DNA of 64,000 nt from Taklimakanibacter lacteus (GCA_003576695.1 QOZQ01000009.1:62001-126000), one strand, 5' to 3'; positions 1 to 9,410 are shown, counted from the first letter of the stretch. Program-made: numbers and translations. Notes: a model not told the origin generated them from the letters alone.

Positions 1-1888
1 TGGCGTCCCAGGGCTGCCAGGCGATGGCGGTGACGAGGTCGGAACTGGTGCCTTCGAGCCCGGTTCCATCGGCAAAGCTGTTCTCGCCGGCGACATGGAA
101 GGATTCGCCCACGCTGGCGCGCAGGAAGCCGCCATTGGCGGAAAGGAACGTATAGAGCAGGCCGGCATTGACGCGCGTTCCGCCCTCATAGCGGTCAAGC
201 CCGGTAAAGCGGTCATGCAGGAACAGGCTGGTCGCATCGAAGTTCAGATTGATCGAATCCTCGTTGCCGCGATCCTCCTCGTCTTCCTCGTTGGTCGAGG
301 CGATGACCTGCGCGACCGGGGTAAGTATATGCTGGCCGCCATCGGTATTGGACAGGAATGGCCAGCGCCAGTCGATACCGGCGGTCGGCTGGAAGTTTGT
401 GGTCGTCTCGTTGTCTTCCGTCAGGTTGTTGTCGTCGGGCAGGTTCTCGGTGACATAGATGTCGCCGCGCAGATTGGCGAAGGGCGTTACGACCTGGCCG
501 GAGCTGCTGATCATCTGCCTTTGCCAGGCGAGATTGGCGACCGCGCGCGTCTGGTCGGTGCCGAGATTGACATTGGTCAGCGGCAGGTCGGGGTCGTTGG
601 CGTAAACCGAGTCGCTGCGGTGCAGGCTGTAGAAGCTCCAGTTATAGCCGAACTCGCCGCCGAATACCGGCTGGTCGAGCGTGTAGCTGTGCTGGATATA
701 GGGAACCGCCGTCGGGAAGTACTCTTCATGATCTTCCGGATCGAGCGACTGGAAATGGATGACCTGGGCGGAGAAGTAGTTGCGGTCGTAGAGGCCGGTC
801 AGATAGACATTGTCCATCGCCTCGTCGCGATTGTCGATCCTGTACTTGTCCATGAAGTCCCGGTCGCTGACGAGGGTTCCGTCCCATCCCCAGCTCCAGT
901 TGTCATTCAGGTCGAATTTGCCCTGCGTGCGGGCGGAGCCCCGCCAACGCGTATCGCCTGGCGGATCCTGGTTTTTATCGAGCTGGTAGATGCCTGCGAC
1001 ATCGACGCTGTATTGGCCATCGGCGAGCCGGTGCCTCCACTCCGCCTGGGCGAGGAGCCCCTGGTCGGACGTGATCACCGGCCTGAAGGTGAGATCGTAA
1101 TTGGGCGCCAGGTTCCAGAAATAGGGGATCTCGACGCCGACGCCATAGACGCCGGCATAGCTGAAATTGGGCGTGAGGAAGCCGGTCCGGCGCTTCACGG
1201 TCGGATCAGCATGCGAGAAATAGGGCAGCGTGATGATATCGGCGCCGCCGAACTCGAAAGTGGCGTCGCGGTGATAGATGACGCCTTCTCTCTCGTCATG
1301 CGTCACTTCGCGTGATCTGAGCTGCCACAAGGGCTTGCCGTTGGACATGCGGCAATCCTTGCAGGCGGTGTAGATGACATTGTCGTAGACGGTGAGATAG
1401 CCGTCCTGGCGCACCGCATAGTCGGCCGTGATCGTCGCGTCATTTGTCAGCAGCAGCCGCAGATGCTCGGCGAACCCGTCCTTGAAATTGTTCATGAGCT
1501 GGGCGCGCTCGGCTTCCAGGATGTTGCCGCCGGGCTCCGTCAGTCTGACTTCGCCGACCGCCGTCATCTTGTCGTTGCGCTGGTCGTAGGACACCCGCGT
1601 CGCAACCAGCTCGTACTTGCCGTAAGTGAGGACGACCTTGCCGATGGCGACAGCTATCTTGGTGCGCGCGTCATAGGTGATCTTGTTGGCGATGACATTG
1701 ACGCGCGTGCCTTTGGGTGGCGTCTTGAGCTTGTCGTCGCGGACATCGCCGGTGGCGGCCAAGGCGGAAGGCACCGGGCTCAACATGGTGCCGAGGCTGA
1801 GGGATGCCGCGAACAGGGTGGCAAACAAAAGGCCTCCGGGCAAATGCCCAGAGTGCGCCCGTTTTCCCCTTCGACGCCCCGTCGTCAT
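1..1888 (-). CDS. lptD: LPS-assembly outer-membrane protein LptD (5' part, cut by window edge)
   Basis: LptD is the outer-membrane barrel that inserts lipopolysaccharide into the outer leaflet at the end of the Lpt bridge. Reading the minus strand from the ATG at 1888 gives an uninterrupted frame of about 629 codons that runs off the window. It starts with a basic stretch and a hydrophobic signal segment ending near ALA-ATG. An OstA-like N-domain follows (VNVIANKITYDA, then VGEVRLTEPGGN). Next comes the family signature YTACKDCRMSNGKPLW with two cysteines, then ADIITLPYFSHADPTVKRR and RRTGFLTPNFSYAG. Near the window edge are the barrel motifs RFTGLDRYEGGTRVN and GENSFADGTGLE. AGGA lies just before the start. 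It is divergent from pepA; lptF and lptG, which I expect between these two in related genomes, are absent. Confidence 0.93.
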   Translation of the reverse strand, partial: MTTGRRRGKRAHSGHLPGGLLFATLFAASLSLGTMLSPVPSALAATGDVRDDKLKTPPKGTRVNVIANKITYDARTKIAVAIGKVVLTYGKYELVATRVSYDQRNDKMTAVGEVRLTEPGGNILEAERAQLMNNFKDGFAEHLRLLLTNDATITADYAVRQDGYLTVYDNVIYTACKDCRMSNGKPLWQLRSREVTHDEREGVIYHRDATFEFGGADIITLPYFSHADPTVKRRTGFLTPNFSYAGVYGVGVEIPYFWNLAPNYDLTFRPVITSDQGLLAQAEWRHRLADGQYSVDVAGIYQLDKNQDPPGDTRWRGSARTQGKFDLNDNWSWGWDGTLVSDRDFMDKYRIDNRDEAMDNVYLTGLYDRNYFSAQVIHFQSLDPEDHEEYFPTAVPYIQHSYTLDQPVFGGEFGYNWSFYSLHRSDSVYANDPDLPLTNVNLGTDQTRAVANLAWQRQMISSSGQVVTPFANLRGDIYVTENLPDDNNLTEDNETTTNFQPTAGIDWRWPFLSNTDGGQHILTPVAQVIASTNEEDEEDRGNEDSINLNFDATSLFLHDRFTGLDRYEGGTRVNAGLLYTFLSANGGFLRASVGESFHVAGENSFADGTGLEGTSSDLVTAIAWQPWDA

Positions 1889-2100
1889 GAGTCCTGCGAA
1901 CTTTACCCAGTAACCTTCTTTTACACTTTCTTAACCCGTTTGATAGGGTCGGCAAAGCGCTTTTCCATGTCCGAATGTAACCGCTGCTGTGGCGCTCCCA
2001 AGGCAGGAAATTTGCATACTTAACAAACCATTACGACTGTTGAACCACGGCGCCCGAGCCGCTAATGAAAAGCCTCCCGAATTCTCAGCAGGATCGCTTC

Positions 2101-3585
2101 ATGAATGTTACTTTCGCTGCGCCCGGACAGCCAAAATCCGGCGTCCTGGTCGTTTTCTGTCCGGAAGACAAGAAATTGCAGGGGCTCGCCGCGGAGGTCG
2201 ACAAGCGCACCGGCGGGCATCTTTCACGCGCCATCAAGGCGATCAGTTTTGAGGCCAAGCGGGAGCAGATTCTCGACCTTGTCGCGCCGGAGAAGGTGTC
2301 CCTCCAGCGAATCATCGTCGCGGGACTGGGTGATCCGGCGAAAATCCTGGTCCGTGAAGCCGAGCAGCTGGGGGGCGCGATAGCGGGCTACCTGCAGTCG
2401 GCAAGGGTGGAAGGGGCGGCCATTGCGGCCGATCTGCCGCTCGAGGACCATCCCGCGGAAGAATTCGCAGCTCTCCTGGCTTCCGGCGCCAAGCTCAGGA
2501 TCTACAGCTTCGACCGCTACAAATCCAAGAAACCGGCAAACGGCAAGGGACTGTCGTCTCTCGCCATACTGACGACCGAGGCCGCCAGGGCGAAGAAGCT
2601 TTTTGCCGGCTACGAAGCCGTCGCCGAGGGCGTCCACTTCGCCCGCGACCTCGTCAATGAGCCCGCCAACAAGCTCAACCCGGCGGAGTTCGCCGCCCGT
2701 GTGAAGGCCAATGGCAAGGCGGGCCTCAATGTCGAGATCCTCACCCCGGCCCAGATGAAGAGGCTCGGCATGGGAGCGCTCCTGGGTGTCGCGCAAGGCT
2801 CGGTGAACGAGCCGCGCCTCGTCGTCATGCGCTGGCAAGGTGGCAGGAAGGGCGACAGGCCGGTCGCCTTCGTCGGCAAGGGTGTCACCTTCGACACCGG
2901 CGGTATCTCGATCAAGCCTGGTCCTGGCATGGAGGACATGAAGGGCGACATGGGCGGAGCTGCCTGCGTCGCCGGGCTGATGCTGGCGCTGGCCCGCCGC
3001 AAGGCCAAGGTGAATGTGGTCGGCGTCATCGGTCTCGTCGAGAATATGCCTGACGGCAATGCGCAGCGTCCGGGCGATATCGTGACTTCGATGGCCGGCA
3101 AGACCATCGCCGTCCTCAACACCGATGCGGAAGGCCGTCTCGTTCTCGCCGACGCGCTCTGGTACACGCAGGACCGCTTCAAGCCCAAATTCATGGTCGA
3201 TCTCGCCACGCTGACGGGCGCCATCATGGTGGCGCTCGGCAAGGAATATGCGGGGCTCTTCTCCAACAACGATGAATTGTCGGCCCGTCTTTACGATCAG
3301 GGGCTGGCGACGGGTGAGAAGGTCTGGCGCATGCCGCTCTCGCCCGAATATGACAAGATGATCGATTTCGAGGTCGCCGACATGAAGAATATCGGTGGCC
3401 GCAATGCCGGCGCCATCACCGCCGCCCAGTTCCTGCAGCGTTTCGTCAACAACGTGCCCTGGGCGCATCTCGATGTTGCCGGCACGGCCATGGATTCGAA
3501 CCGCACGGCCATCAACCAGAGCTGGGGTTCGGGCTGGGGTGTGCGCCTGCTCAACCGGCTCGTCGCCGAACATTACGAAGGCTGA
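2101..3585 (+). CDS. pepA: Leucyl aminopeptidase (cytosol aminopeptidase, M17)
   Basis: Cytosolic di-metal M17 aminopeptidase that removes N-terminal residues from peptides. The C-terminal catalytic domain is complete: [17 protein letters not shown] carries the metal-binding Lys (about residue 260) and Asp (about 265), and [14 protein letters not shown] (from residue 340) is the family signature. The N-terminal Macro-like domain is present. I chose the ATG at 2101 (494 aa) because AGCAGGAT sits at good spacing; an in-frame ATG at 2065 would add 12 residues. In related genomes pepA is followed by holC; here holC is 4.7 kb away behind an accessory block. Confidence 0.95.
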   Translation: MNVTFAAPGQPKSGVLVVFCPEDKKLQGLAAEVDKRTGGHLSRAIKAISFEAKREQILDLVAPEKVSLQRIIVAGLGDPAKILVREAEQLGGAIAGYLQSARVEGAAIAADLPLEDHPAEEFAALLASGAKLRIYSFDRYKSKKPANGKGLSSLAILTTEAARAKKLFAGYEAVAEGVHFARDLVNEPANKLNPAEFAARVKANGKAGLNVEILTPAQMKRLGMGALLGVAQGSVNEPRLVVMRWQGGRKGDRPVAFVGKGVTFDTGGISIKPGPGMEDMKGDMGGAACVAGLMLALARRKAKVNVVGVIGLVENMPDGNAQRPGDIVTSMAGKTIAVLNTDAEGRLVLADALWYTQDRFKPKFMVDLATLTGAIMVALGKEYAGLFSNNDELSARLYDQGLATGEKVWRMPLSPEYDKMIDFEVADMKNIGGRNAGAITAAQFLQRFVNNVPWAHLDVAGTAMDSNRTAINQSWGSGWGVRLLNRLVAEHYEG

Positions 3586-3608
3586 GCTCAGTTCGCATTT
3601 CGGCAAGG

Positions 3609-3646
3609 TCCGTCGCTTTCACGCATGTAAGCGGCGGATTTCCGTT
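3609..3646 (+). terminator. Candidate rho-independent terminator of pepA
   Basis: A 10-bp stem, 3609-3618 with 3629-3638, has one G-T wobble and a 10-nt loop. It is followed by TTTCCGTT. It lies 24 bases after the pepA stop and before the esterase gene. Confidence 0.55.
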
Positions 3647-3683
3647 ATAGGAGGAGGTCTGCGTCAACAGAGGGGGCTGGCCA

Positions 3684-4658
3684 GTGGCGCACCCTATGCC
3701 GAGCGATCCCGAGGTGGTTGCGTTCATCGAACGCACCCTGGACTTCTATCCGGCGGACGCCTTCACCTATACCGTCGAACAGAATCGCGCCGTCTATGAC
3801 CGCTATTGCGCGGCCTTCCGCCAGGAACGCCTGCCGGGGCTTGTGGTCGGCGATTTCACCATTGCCGCGACCAAACCTGACCGGCTGATCCCGGCGCGCC
3901 GCTACAAGCCGGCGCATTCGGGCCCGCATGACGAGGTGGCCGTCCTCTATCTGCATGGCGGCGGCATGGTGGTCGGCGGCCTGCACAGCCATGATGATGT
4001 CTGCGCCGAACTGTCCATACGCACCGGGCTGGAGGTGGTCGCGGCCGATTATCGCCTGGCGCCCGAAAATCCGCACCCGGCCTTCACCGATGATGCCGAG
4101 GCGGCCTTCCTGCATTTGGCACGCTCCGGCAGGCGTGTGATCGTGGCGGGCGACAGTGCCGGCGGCAATCTCACCGCCGCAGTCTGCCTGCGCCGCAAGG
4201 CGGCGGGTGAGCCGCGACCAATCGGCCAGGTTCTCATCTATCCGGGCCTTGGCGGCGATCCCTCGCGCGGTTCCTATATCGAGAATGCCGAGGCGCCCTT
4301 GCTCCGGACCGACGAAGCCTTGTCCTATTTCAAGATCATCTCGGGCGGACGCGAGCGTTCGCAAGTGAGCGACCCCGATATCATGCCGCTCAAGGCGCGC
4401 GATTTTGCCGGCCTTCCGCCGGCCTTCATCGTGAGCGCCGATATCGACCCGCTGCGCGACGATGCGCGCGACTATGCCGAAGCGATCCGCCAATCGGGCG
4501 GCATCGCCGCTTACCGTAACGAGCCCGAACTGGTGCATGGCTATTTGCGCGCCAGGGTCATGTCGCAACGGGCCGCGGCCAGCTTCACCGCGATTTGCGA
4601 GGCGGCGGCGCGCCTTGCCAATGGAACCTTGACCAGCGATTTCACAGGGAGGGAATGA
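3684..4658 (+). CDS. Alpha/beta-hydrolase, hormone-sensitive-lipase-type esterase
   Basis: Predicted carboxylesterase of 324 aa without a signal peptide, so probably cytoplasmic. It has the HSL-family oxyanion motif HGGGM (His91 on), the nucleophile elbow GDSAGG (Ser158), an acid in DIDPLRDDA (Asp255) and the catalytic His in VHGYL (His285). The GTG start follows AGAGGGGG at good spacing. Its stop lies within the ATG-rich start region of the binding-protein gene, so the two are probably cotranscribed. The substrate is unknown; processing a ligand brought in by that binding protein is only a guess. Confidence 0.85.
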   Translation: MAHPMPSDPEVVAFIERTLDFYPADAFTYTVEQNRAVYDRYCAAFRQERLPGLVVGDFTIAATKPDRLIPARRYKPAHSGPHDEVAVLYLHGGGMVVGGLHSHDDVCAELSIRTGLEVVAADYRLAPENPHPAFTDDAEAAFLHLARSGRRVIVAGDSAGGNLTAAVCLRRKAAGEPRPIGQVLIYPGLGGDPSRGSYIENAEAPLLRTDEALSYFKIISGGRERSQVSDPDIMPLKARDFAGLPPAFIVSADIDPLRDDARDYAEAIRQSGGIAAYRNEPELVHGYLRARVMSQRAAASFTAICEAAARLANGTLTSDFTGRE

Positions 4659-4660
4659 CC

Positions 4661-6229
4661 ATGATGAGACCTATGTCTTTCGGTCGCTTGAATCGCCGCC
4701 AGGCAGTATTGGGGAGCGCGGCAGCTCTCGGCGCCGGCCTGACCTTGCCGGCGCTCGCTCGGGCGTCCTCACCGAAAAAGGGCGGGTCCTTCCGGCTGGG
4801 AATGGTCGGCGCCAACACGAACGACTCCCACGATCCGGCGACCTGGGGCACGTCCGGCCTTATTAATACCGGCCTGTGGGGAGCGGTCTACAACAACCTG
4901 ACCGAAGTCGGCCCCGACGGGAAGCTTGTTCCGGAGCTCGCCGAAACCATCGAGCCGTCGGCCGACGCCAAGACTTGGGTCTTCAAGCTGCGTCGGGGCG
5001 TGACCTTCCATAATGGCAAGGCGCTCGACTCGGGCGACGTGGTCGCCTCCATCAATCATCATCGCGGCAAGGACTCGAAGTCCGCCGCCAAGGGCATCGT
5101 CGATCAGATTACCGACATCAAGGCCGATGGCGCCGACAAGGTCGTCGTCACCCTGGCACAGGGCAATGCCGACTTTCCCTATATGTGCACCGACTATCAC
5201 CTGGTCATCGGTCCGGCGGTGAACGGCAAGATAGATTGGGAGCCGGCCATCGGCACCGGTGGATATGTCTTCGTCGCGCATGAGCGCGGCATCAGCATGA
5301 CGCTGAAGCGCAACTCCAATTACTGGAAAGCGGGCAGGGCGCATTTCGACGATGTGAAGATCCTCGGCATCGCCGATGTTGCGGCGCGCATGAACGCCCT
5401 GATCACCGGCGAGGTCGACGCCATCGCCCGCGTCGACATCAAGACGCTCGCCATGCTGAAGCGAAATCCGGATGTGGCGATCAACGAGGTAACAGGCACC
5501 CAGCACTTCACCATGCCGATGTTCACCGATGTGGCGCCGTTCGACAACAAGGATGTGCGCCACGCCCTGAAATATGCGATCGATCGCGAGGCCATGGTCA
5601 ACACGATCCTCCTGGGCCATGGCCGCCCCGGCCTCGACAGCCCGATCACCCCGGCCAACCGCTATTTTGCTTCGGACCTGAAGCCCCGGCCTTACGATCC
5701 GGACAAGGCGAAGTTCCATCTGAGGCAGGCCGGCCTGTCGGAGCTGAAGATCGATCTCTCGGCCGCCGATGCCGCCTTCAATGGCGCGGTCGACATGGCA
5801 TTGCTCTACCGCGAGCAGGCGCTCAAGGCCGGCATCGACATCAATGTGGTGCGCGAGGCCGATGACGGCTACTGGTCGAATGTGTGGCTCAAGAAGCCCT
5901 TCGTGATGTGCTTCTGGGCCGGCCGGCCGACCGAGGATTGGATGTTCAGCCAGGTCTATGCGGCGGGCGCCGATTGGAACGACACGCATTGGAACAATCA
6001 GCGCTTCAATGAATTGCTGGTGGCGGCGCGCGCCGAGCTCGACGAAAGCAAGCGCGCTCAGATGTATGGCGAGATGCAGGCATTGGTGAGCGATGATGGC
6101 GGCGCCATCATTCCGGCCTATGCCAATTTCGTCGACGCTGTCTCGACGAAGATCGGACACGACGCGCAAATGGGCTCGAATTTCGAGCTCGACGGCTGGA
6201 AATGCATCGAGCGCTGGTGGATGGTCTAG
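4661..6229 (+). CDS. ABC transporter substrate-binding protein, family 5 (oligopeptide/nickel type), Tat-exported
   Basis: Periplasmic binding protein of 522 aa in the SBP_bac_5 family, which captures peptides, nickel or related solutes for an ABC importer. The N-terminus has a twin-arginine signal (LNRRQAVLG followed by an Ala/Leu-rich stretch ending ALARAS). Family-typical stretches are WVFKLRRGVTFHNGKALDSGDVV and DNKDVRHALKYAIDREAMV. AGGGAGG at 4646-4652 best fits the ATG at 4661; an ATG at 4655 overlaps the esterase stop. No permease or ATPase of the Dpp/Opp type is in the window, so this is an orphan binding protein or its transporter lies elsewhere. Confidence 0.88.
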   Translation: MMRPMSFGRLNRRQAVLGSAAALGAGLTLPALARASSPKKGGSFRLGMVGANTNDSHDPATWGTSGLINTGLWGAVYNNLTEVGPDGKLVPELAETIEPSADAKTWVFKLRRGVTFHNGKALDSGDVVASINHHRGKDSKSAAKGIVDQITDIKADGADKVVVTLAQGNADFPYMCTDYHLVIGPAVNGKIDWEPAIGTGGYVFVAHERGISMTLKRNSNYWKAGRAHFDDVKILGIADVAARMNALITGEVDAIARVDIKTLAMLKRNPDVAINEVTGTQHFTMPMFTDVAPFDNKDVRHALKYAIDREAMVNTILLGHGRPGLDSPITPANRYFASDLKPRPYDPDKAKFHLRQAGLSELKIDLSAADAAFNGAVDMALLYREQALKAGIDINVVREADDGYWSNVWLKKPFVMCFWAGRPTEDWMFSQVYAAGADWNDTHWNNQRFNELLVAARAELDESKRAQMYGEMQALVSDDGGAIIPAYANFVDAVSTKIGHDAQMGSNFELDGWKCIERWWMV

Positions 6230-6235
6230 TCTGGC

Positions 6236-6664
6236 TTAGTCCGCCAGGGGCGGAATTCCGGGTTCCATGGAGAGATGGGAGTGGACGCAGCGCAGGCCGT
6301 CCTTTCCATCCTTCAGGATCAGGGTCGCCCGTCCTTTCCGGGGATACCAGCCACCCTCTTTCTTTCGGCCTTTTGAATGCCAAAGGACGACGATGCCGAT
6401 AGTTCCCGGCGAGTCGTCGAAACGAATAATGGTGGGCTCCTCGAAAGTGAAATCGGCGATGGTCGGCCAGATCTTCCGCCATTGCCGGTGCTCCAGCTCA
6501 TCCAGTCCGTGGAGCATGTCGGCAAAGGTGCCGAACGAGACGACATCTTCCGCGAACAAGGCTCGCCCTCCGGCGAAGTCCAGAGCGTTGATCAGGCGTT
6601 CCCATTCTCTCAGCCACTGTTGCGGTTCTTTCTGCACGGCTTTTCCCCGGATGCACCTTCTCAC
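6236..6664 (-). CDS. NTF2-like (SnoaL/DUF4440-type) small protein
   Basis: A 142-aa protein (133 aa if it starts at the GTG at 6637) with the pattern of an NTF2/SnoaL fold: an N-terminal helix (WLREWERLINALDF), GGRALFAEDVVSFGTF, then strands TIIRFDDSPGTIGIVVLWHS, GGWYPRKGRATLILK and LRCVHSHLSMEPG. Proteins of this fold are small enzymes or binding domains, and the reaction here is unknown. The upstream GTG overlaps the ATP-grasp stop as GTGA, which suggests translational coupling. GGGGAAAA precedes the second GTG, so either start is possible. Confidence 0.6.
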   Translation of the reverse strand: MRRCIRGKAVQKEPQQWLREWERLINALDFAGGRALFAEDVVSFGTFADMLHGLDELEHRQWRKIWPTIADFTFEEPTIIRFDDSPGTIGIVVLWHSKGRKKEGGWYPRKGRATLILKDGKDGLRCVHSHLSMEPGIPPLAD

Positions 6665-7644
6665 GACGCCAGTTGATGAGTCTTTTCGACGAGCGTGCGC
6701 GCGACAATATCAAAGGCGCCATATTGTTCCATGAACATTCTTCGGGCAATCTGATGAGCGCGCTCGGCGCCATTCACTTCCGCTTTGCCGAAGCCCAGCC
6801 GGAGCTTGGCGCCGATCTTCGAGGAAAAGTGCCAGGTATTGCCGCCCGGATTGCATTCGAGGACATAGAGCTTTCCGCTGCCTTCCTCGCGCAGGACATC
6901 GATGGCGAGCAAGGGAATGGTCGGGAAGGCCGCGCCGACTTTCTCGGCAAGGGCGATGATATCCGGTTCCTTGACGAGCTTGCGGTTCTTTTCGCCGCCT
7001 TGCGAGGCGATGACAGTGCGTTCGATCTCCGCATCGGGCGCATCGAGCGGGCAGCGCGGTTGCTGCAGCGTCGAATGCCAGGAATAGATGACCTTGCCGA
7101 AGAAGGTCTGGATGCGGTGGAATGACGGATTAGGCCCGGTATCGACAAATCTCTGCACTAGATATCCATCACGTGCCTGGTGAATGGGATGATCCGGCGG
7201 GAAATCATTTGGCTGCATCCGCTCGAGCCGGTGCCGTCTGAACAGTTGAACGCCCAGGCCCGTCGAGGTGATCCCAAGGTCCATCGGCTTGATCAGGACG
7301 AACTCGCCGAACAGCAACGGATCGAGCATCGTGCCGAACTGGAAGGGAAGTGTCGCGGGTGTCGAGATATCCGCCTCGCGGAACACCTTGTATTGGGCGA
7401 GTTTCTCGATCTTGAGGTTATTGAGCACCGAGCCGCGCTTGATCTGAAGCCGATATTCGGATGTCAGCGAGACCACCAGGGTGGGCCACATCCAGGCCAG
7501 GCTCGGCAATTGCACGGTCGATTGGTTGGGAACGGCGTAGACGGAGATATCCTTGTCGATCGCCACGACCTTCTTGGCGATTTCCCTGAAGTCCTTCTCA
7601 TATTCGGGACCTCTGTGAACGATGATCAGGTTTCGTTTGGCCAT
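6661..7644 (-). CDS. ATP-grasp domain protein of unknown substrate
   Basis: A 327-aa cytoplasmic protein with an ATP-grasp fold. FVLIKPMDLGITSTG supplies the ATP-binding Lys and loop, YLVQRFVDTG and HRIQTFFGKVIYSW fit the central sheet, and LLAIDVLREEGSGKLYVLECNPGGN carries the Asp/Glu/Asn expected to bind Mg-ATP. ATP-grasp enzymes join a carboxylate to an amine or thiol through an acyl phosphate. The N-terminal ~100 residues lack a motif I know. It sits 53 bases after a small exported Cys-rich gene and is coupled to an NTF2-like gene. Substrate unknown; a peptide or amino-acid ligase is possible. Confidence 0.7.
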   Translation of the reverse strand: MAKRNLIIVHRGPEYEKDFREIAKKVVAIDKDISVYAVPNQSTVQLPSLAWMWPTLVVSLTSEYRLQIKRGSVLNNLKIEKLAQYKVFREADISTPATLPFQFGTMLDPLLFGEFVLIKPMDLGITSTGLGVQLFRRHRLERMQPNDFPPDHPIHQARDGYLVQRFVDTGPNPSFHRIQTFFGKVIYSWHSTLQQPRCPLDAPDAEIERTVIASQGGEKNRKLVKEPDIIALAEKVGAAFPTIPLLAIDVLREEGSGKLYVLECNPGGNTWHFSSKIGAKLRLGFGKAEVNGAERAHQIARRMFMEQYGAFDIVARTLVEKTHQLAS

Positions 7645-7697
7645 TCAAAAATTGAGATCGGCAGACAGATCAAGCGACCAGGGGATATCCTTGCCTC

Positions 7698-8189
7698 TTA
7701 GTCCGATTTCGTGCCTACGCTGTTCAGATATGCCCGTATGCCATGATAGTAGTTCACCAGGGCCTCATCATACAGCGGCTTCGCCTTGGCGAGCTCCGTC
7801 TCGGAAATTTTCCCGCGCCTCAGATGCCGGAGCGCCGTCTTGTAGGTCGCGACGGCCTGCCGCCGTCCTTTTTCGAGGAAGCGCCGGAACAGCTCGAGCT
7901 GCCAGGCGGTGGGGGTGCCGATCGAGAGATCCTTGAGCGACATGCCATTGAGCGGGTTGCTTCCCTTCGCTGCGGCTCCCGTTCCTTCATAGTCGACGAT
8001 GGCCGGGCACATTCCCGGCGTCAGCGTGGTGCCGGCGCAGACCTTGCCGCAGGAGGGCGTGAGGGAAGTCTCGCAGCAATTGCACAGACCCATGGCGGCC
8101 GACCTGCCGGCCGCGGCAACCAGGCTCAAACCGATTGTTACCGCCAAAGCAGCCGCCAGTACTACGAGACGCCCCATACCCAACCCCAT
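7698..8189 (-). CDS. Small exported Cys-rich protein, unknown function
   Basis: A 163-aa protein that I do not recognise. It begins with a hydrophobic signal segment (LVVLAAALAVTIGLSLVAAAG). Six cysteines then fall within about 30 residues: GLCNCCETSLTPSCGKVCAG and the Cys of TPGMCP. The second half is a Lys/Arg-rich helical region (FLEKGRRQAVATYKTALRHLRRG) ending with NYYHGIRAYLN. The Cys cluster suggests disulfides or metal binding in the periplasm. It is first in a minus-strand series with the ATP-grasp and NTF2-like genes. A second in-frame ATG lies four codons in. Confidence 0.6.
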   Translation of the reverse strand: MGLGMGRLVVLAAALAVTIGLSLVAAAGRSAAMGLCNCCETSLTPSCGKVCAGTTLTPGMCPAIVDYEGTGAAAKGSNPLNGMSLKDLSIGTPTAWQLELFRRFLEKGRRQAVATYKTALRHLRRGKISETELAKAKPLYDEALVNYYHGIRAYLNSVGTKSD

Positions 8190-8277
8190 TCAAAGTCTCT
8201 TTGCTTGACCTTAGCGGCAAAGTCGCCCCGGCGCAAAGAGCGTTGACCGGGGCGCTCCGACCCGCTTGGATGCGTCC

Positions 8278-8733
8278 ATGACCGATATTCTCTTTTACCA
8301 TCTTGAGCGCCAGCCGCTCGAAAGGGTGCTGCCGCAACTGCTGGAGCGTACTCTGGAGCGCGGCTGGCGGGCCGTCATCGAGACCGATTCGGACGAGCGG
8401 GTCGAGGCGCTCTCGACCTTGCTGTGGACCCATTCTGAAGAAGGGTTCCTTCCCCATGGCACCGCCAGGGACGGCAATGCCGAGGATCAGCCGGTCTGGG
8501 TCACCGCGTCGAATGACAACCCCAATCAGGCCTCGGTGCGATTCTTCATCGGCGGTGTCGAACCCACGGGCTATGACGGCCTCGAGCGCGCTGTCCTCCT
8601 GTTCGACGGCGCCGATCCGGAGGCCGTCGAGCGGGCTCGCCGCATCTGGAAGGACGCGCGCGGCCAGGGTCATGAGGTCAGCTACTGGCAGCAGGACGAG
8701 AGCGGGCGCTGGCAGAACCGGGCCAAGACTTAG
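8278..8733 (+). CDS. holC: DNA polymerase III chi subunit
   Basis: HolC (151 aa) links the clamp loader to single-strand-binding protein during replication. The sequence fits throughout: ILFYHLERQPLERVLPQLLERTLERGWRAVI, then LSTLLWTHSEEGFLPHGTA, QPVWVTASNDNPN, AVLLFDGADPEAV and VSYWQQDESGRWQ. I chose the ATG at 8278 rather than the TTG four codons upstream. Usually next to pepA; here separated by the accessory block. It converges on the zinc protease gene, with the 3' ends overlapping by four bases. Confidence 0.92.
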   Translation: MTDILFYHLERQPLERVLPQLLERTLERGWRAVIETDSDERVEALSTLLWTHSEEGFLPHGTARDGNAEDQPVWVTASNDNPNQASVRFFIGGVEPTGYDGLERAVLLFDGADPEAVERARRIWKDARGQGHEVSYWQQDESGRWQNRAKT

Positions 8734-9410
8734 AATCGCAGGATCCTGATCCAGCGCGCCACATCGATCAGGCTGACCAGCGCCGAGGCCACATAGGTGA
8801 AAGCAGCGGCGCGCAGTACCTGACGCGCACCCTTCATGTCTTCCGGCCGCACATAATGCGTGAGGATGGGCAAAGCGCGCTTGAAGCTTGCATCGAATTC
8901 GGTCGGAAGCGTCACGATATGAAGCACGACCGTCGAGGCCAGGATGCCGAGGCCGGCAACCAACTCGAAGGCAAGCACCAGAGGCGAGCGGGTAAGCGCG
9001 AAGATCACCGGTGTCGCCAGCAGGAGCACGCTGCCGGTCTTCTCGATGACGATGGCATAGCCGACGAGCTTCTGGCGCAGGTGCAAGGGGCCATAGCCTT
9101 CGGCATCCTGCATCGCATGCGACGCCTCATGCGCGGCGATCGCGACCGCCGTCACCGATTTACCTTCGTAATTGGCCTTGGCCAGACGCACCGCCTTGTC
9201 GACCGGACTGTAATGGTCGCCGGCCTCAATGCTCTCGACCTTTACCGACTGCAGGCCCGCTTCATCGAGGAGGTGGCGCGCCAGCTCGCCGCCGGTGCCG
9301 GGAAAGTCGGCGCGCTCCTGCGCATGGCGGGCTATGGTGCGGCGGATCCACATCTGCGGCCCGAAGATGAGCGCAAGCAGAGCGACGATGCCGAGGGCGA
9401 TGAAAAGCAT
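8730..9410 (-). CDS. Membrane zinc metallopeptidase, YugP family
   Basis: An integral membrane protein of 226 aa. A transmembrane segment is at the N-terminus (MLFIALGIVALLALIFG), and the zinc site AAHEASHAMQ (His94, Glu95, His98) follows the stretch GDHYSPVDKAVRLAKANYEGKSVTAVAI. Further hydrophobic segments are at TGSVLLLATPVIFAL, LVLAFELVAGLGILASTVVL and AFTYVASALVSLI. The family (PF04298) is widespread but its substrates are poorly known. A longer frame upstream exists, but the family-like N-terminus starts at 9410. Confidence 0.85.
   Translation of the reverse strand: MLFIALGIVALLALIFGPQMWIRRTIARHAQERADFPGTGGELARHLLDEAGLQSVKVESIEAGDHYSPVDKAVRLAKANYEGKSVTAVAIAAHEASHAMQDAEGYGPLHLRQKLVGYAIVIEKTGSVLLLATPVIFALTRSPLVLAFELVAGLGILASTVVLHIVTLPTEFDASFKRALPILTHYVRPEDMKGARQVLRAAAFTYVASALVSLIDVARWIRILRF

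Noticed and set aside
95-1315. A 406-codon plus-strand frame over lptD
   Set aside because: It lies fully opposite a clear LptD with all family motifs and its own translation is an Arg/Ala/Ile-rich shadow typical of GC-rich antisense frames.
2015-2035. TTAACAAACCATTAC upstream of pepA as a CtrA box
   Set aside because: It matches only seven of eight fixed positions of TTAA-N7-TTAA and nothing else supports cell-cycle control of pepA.
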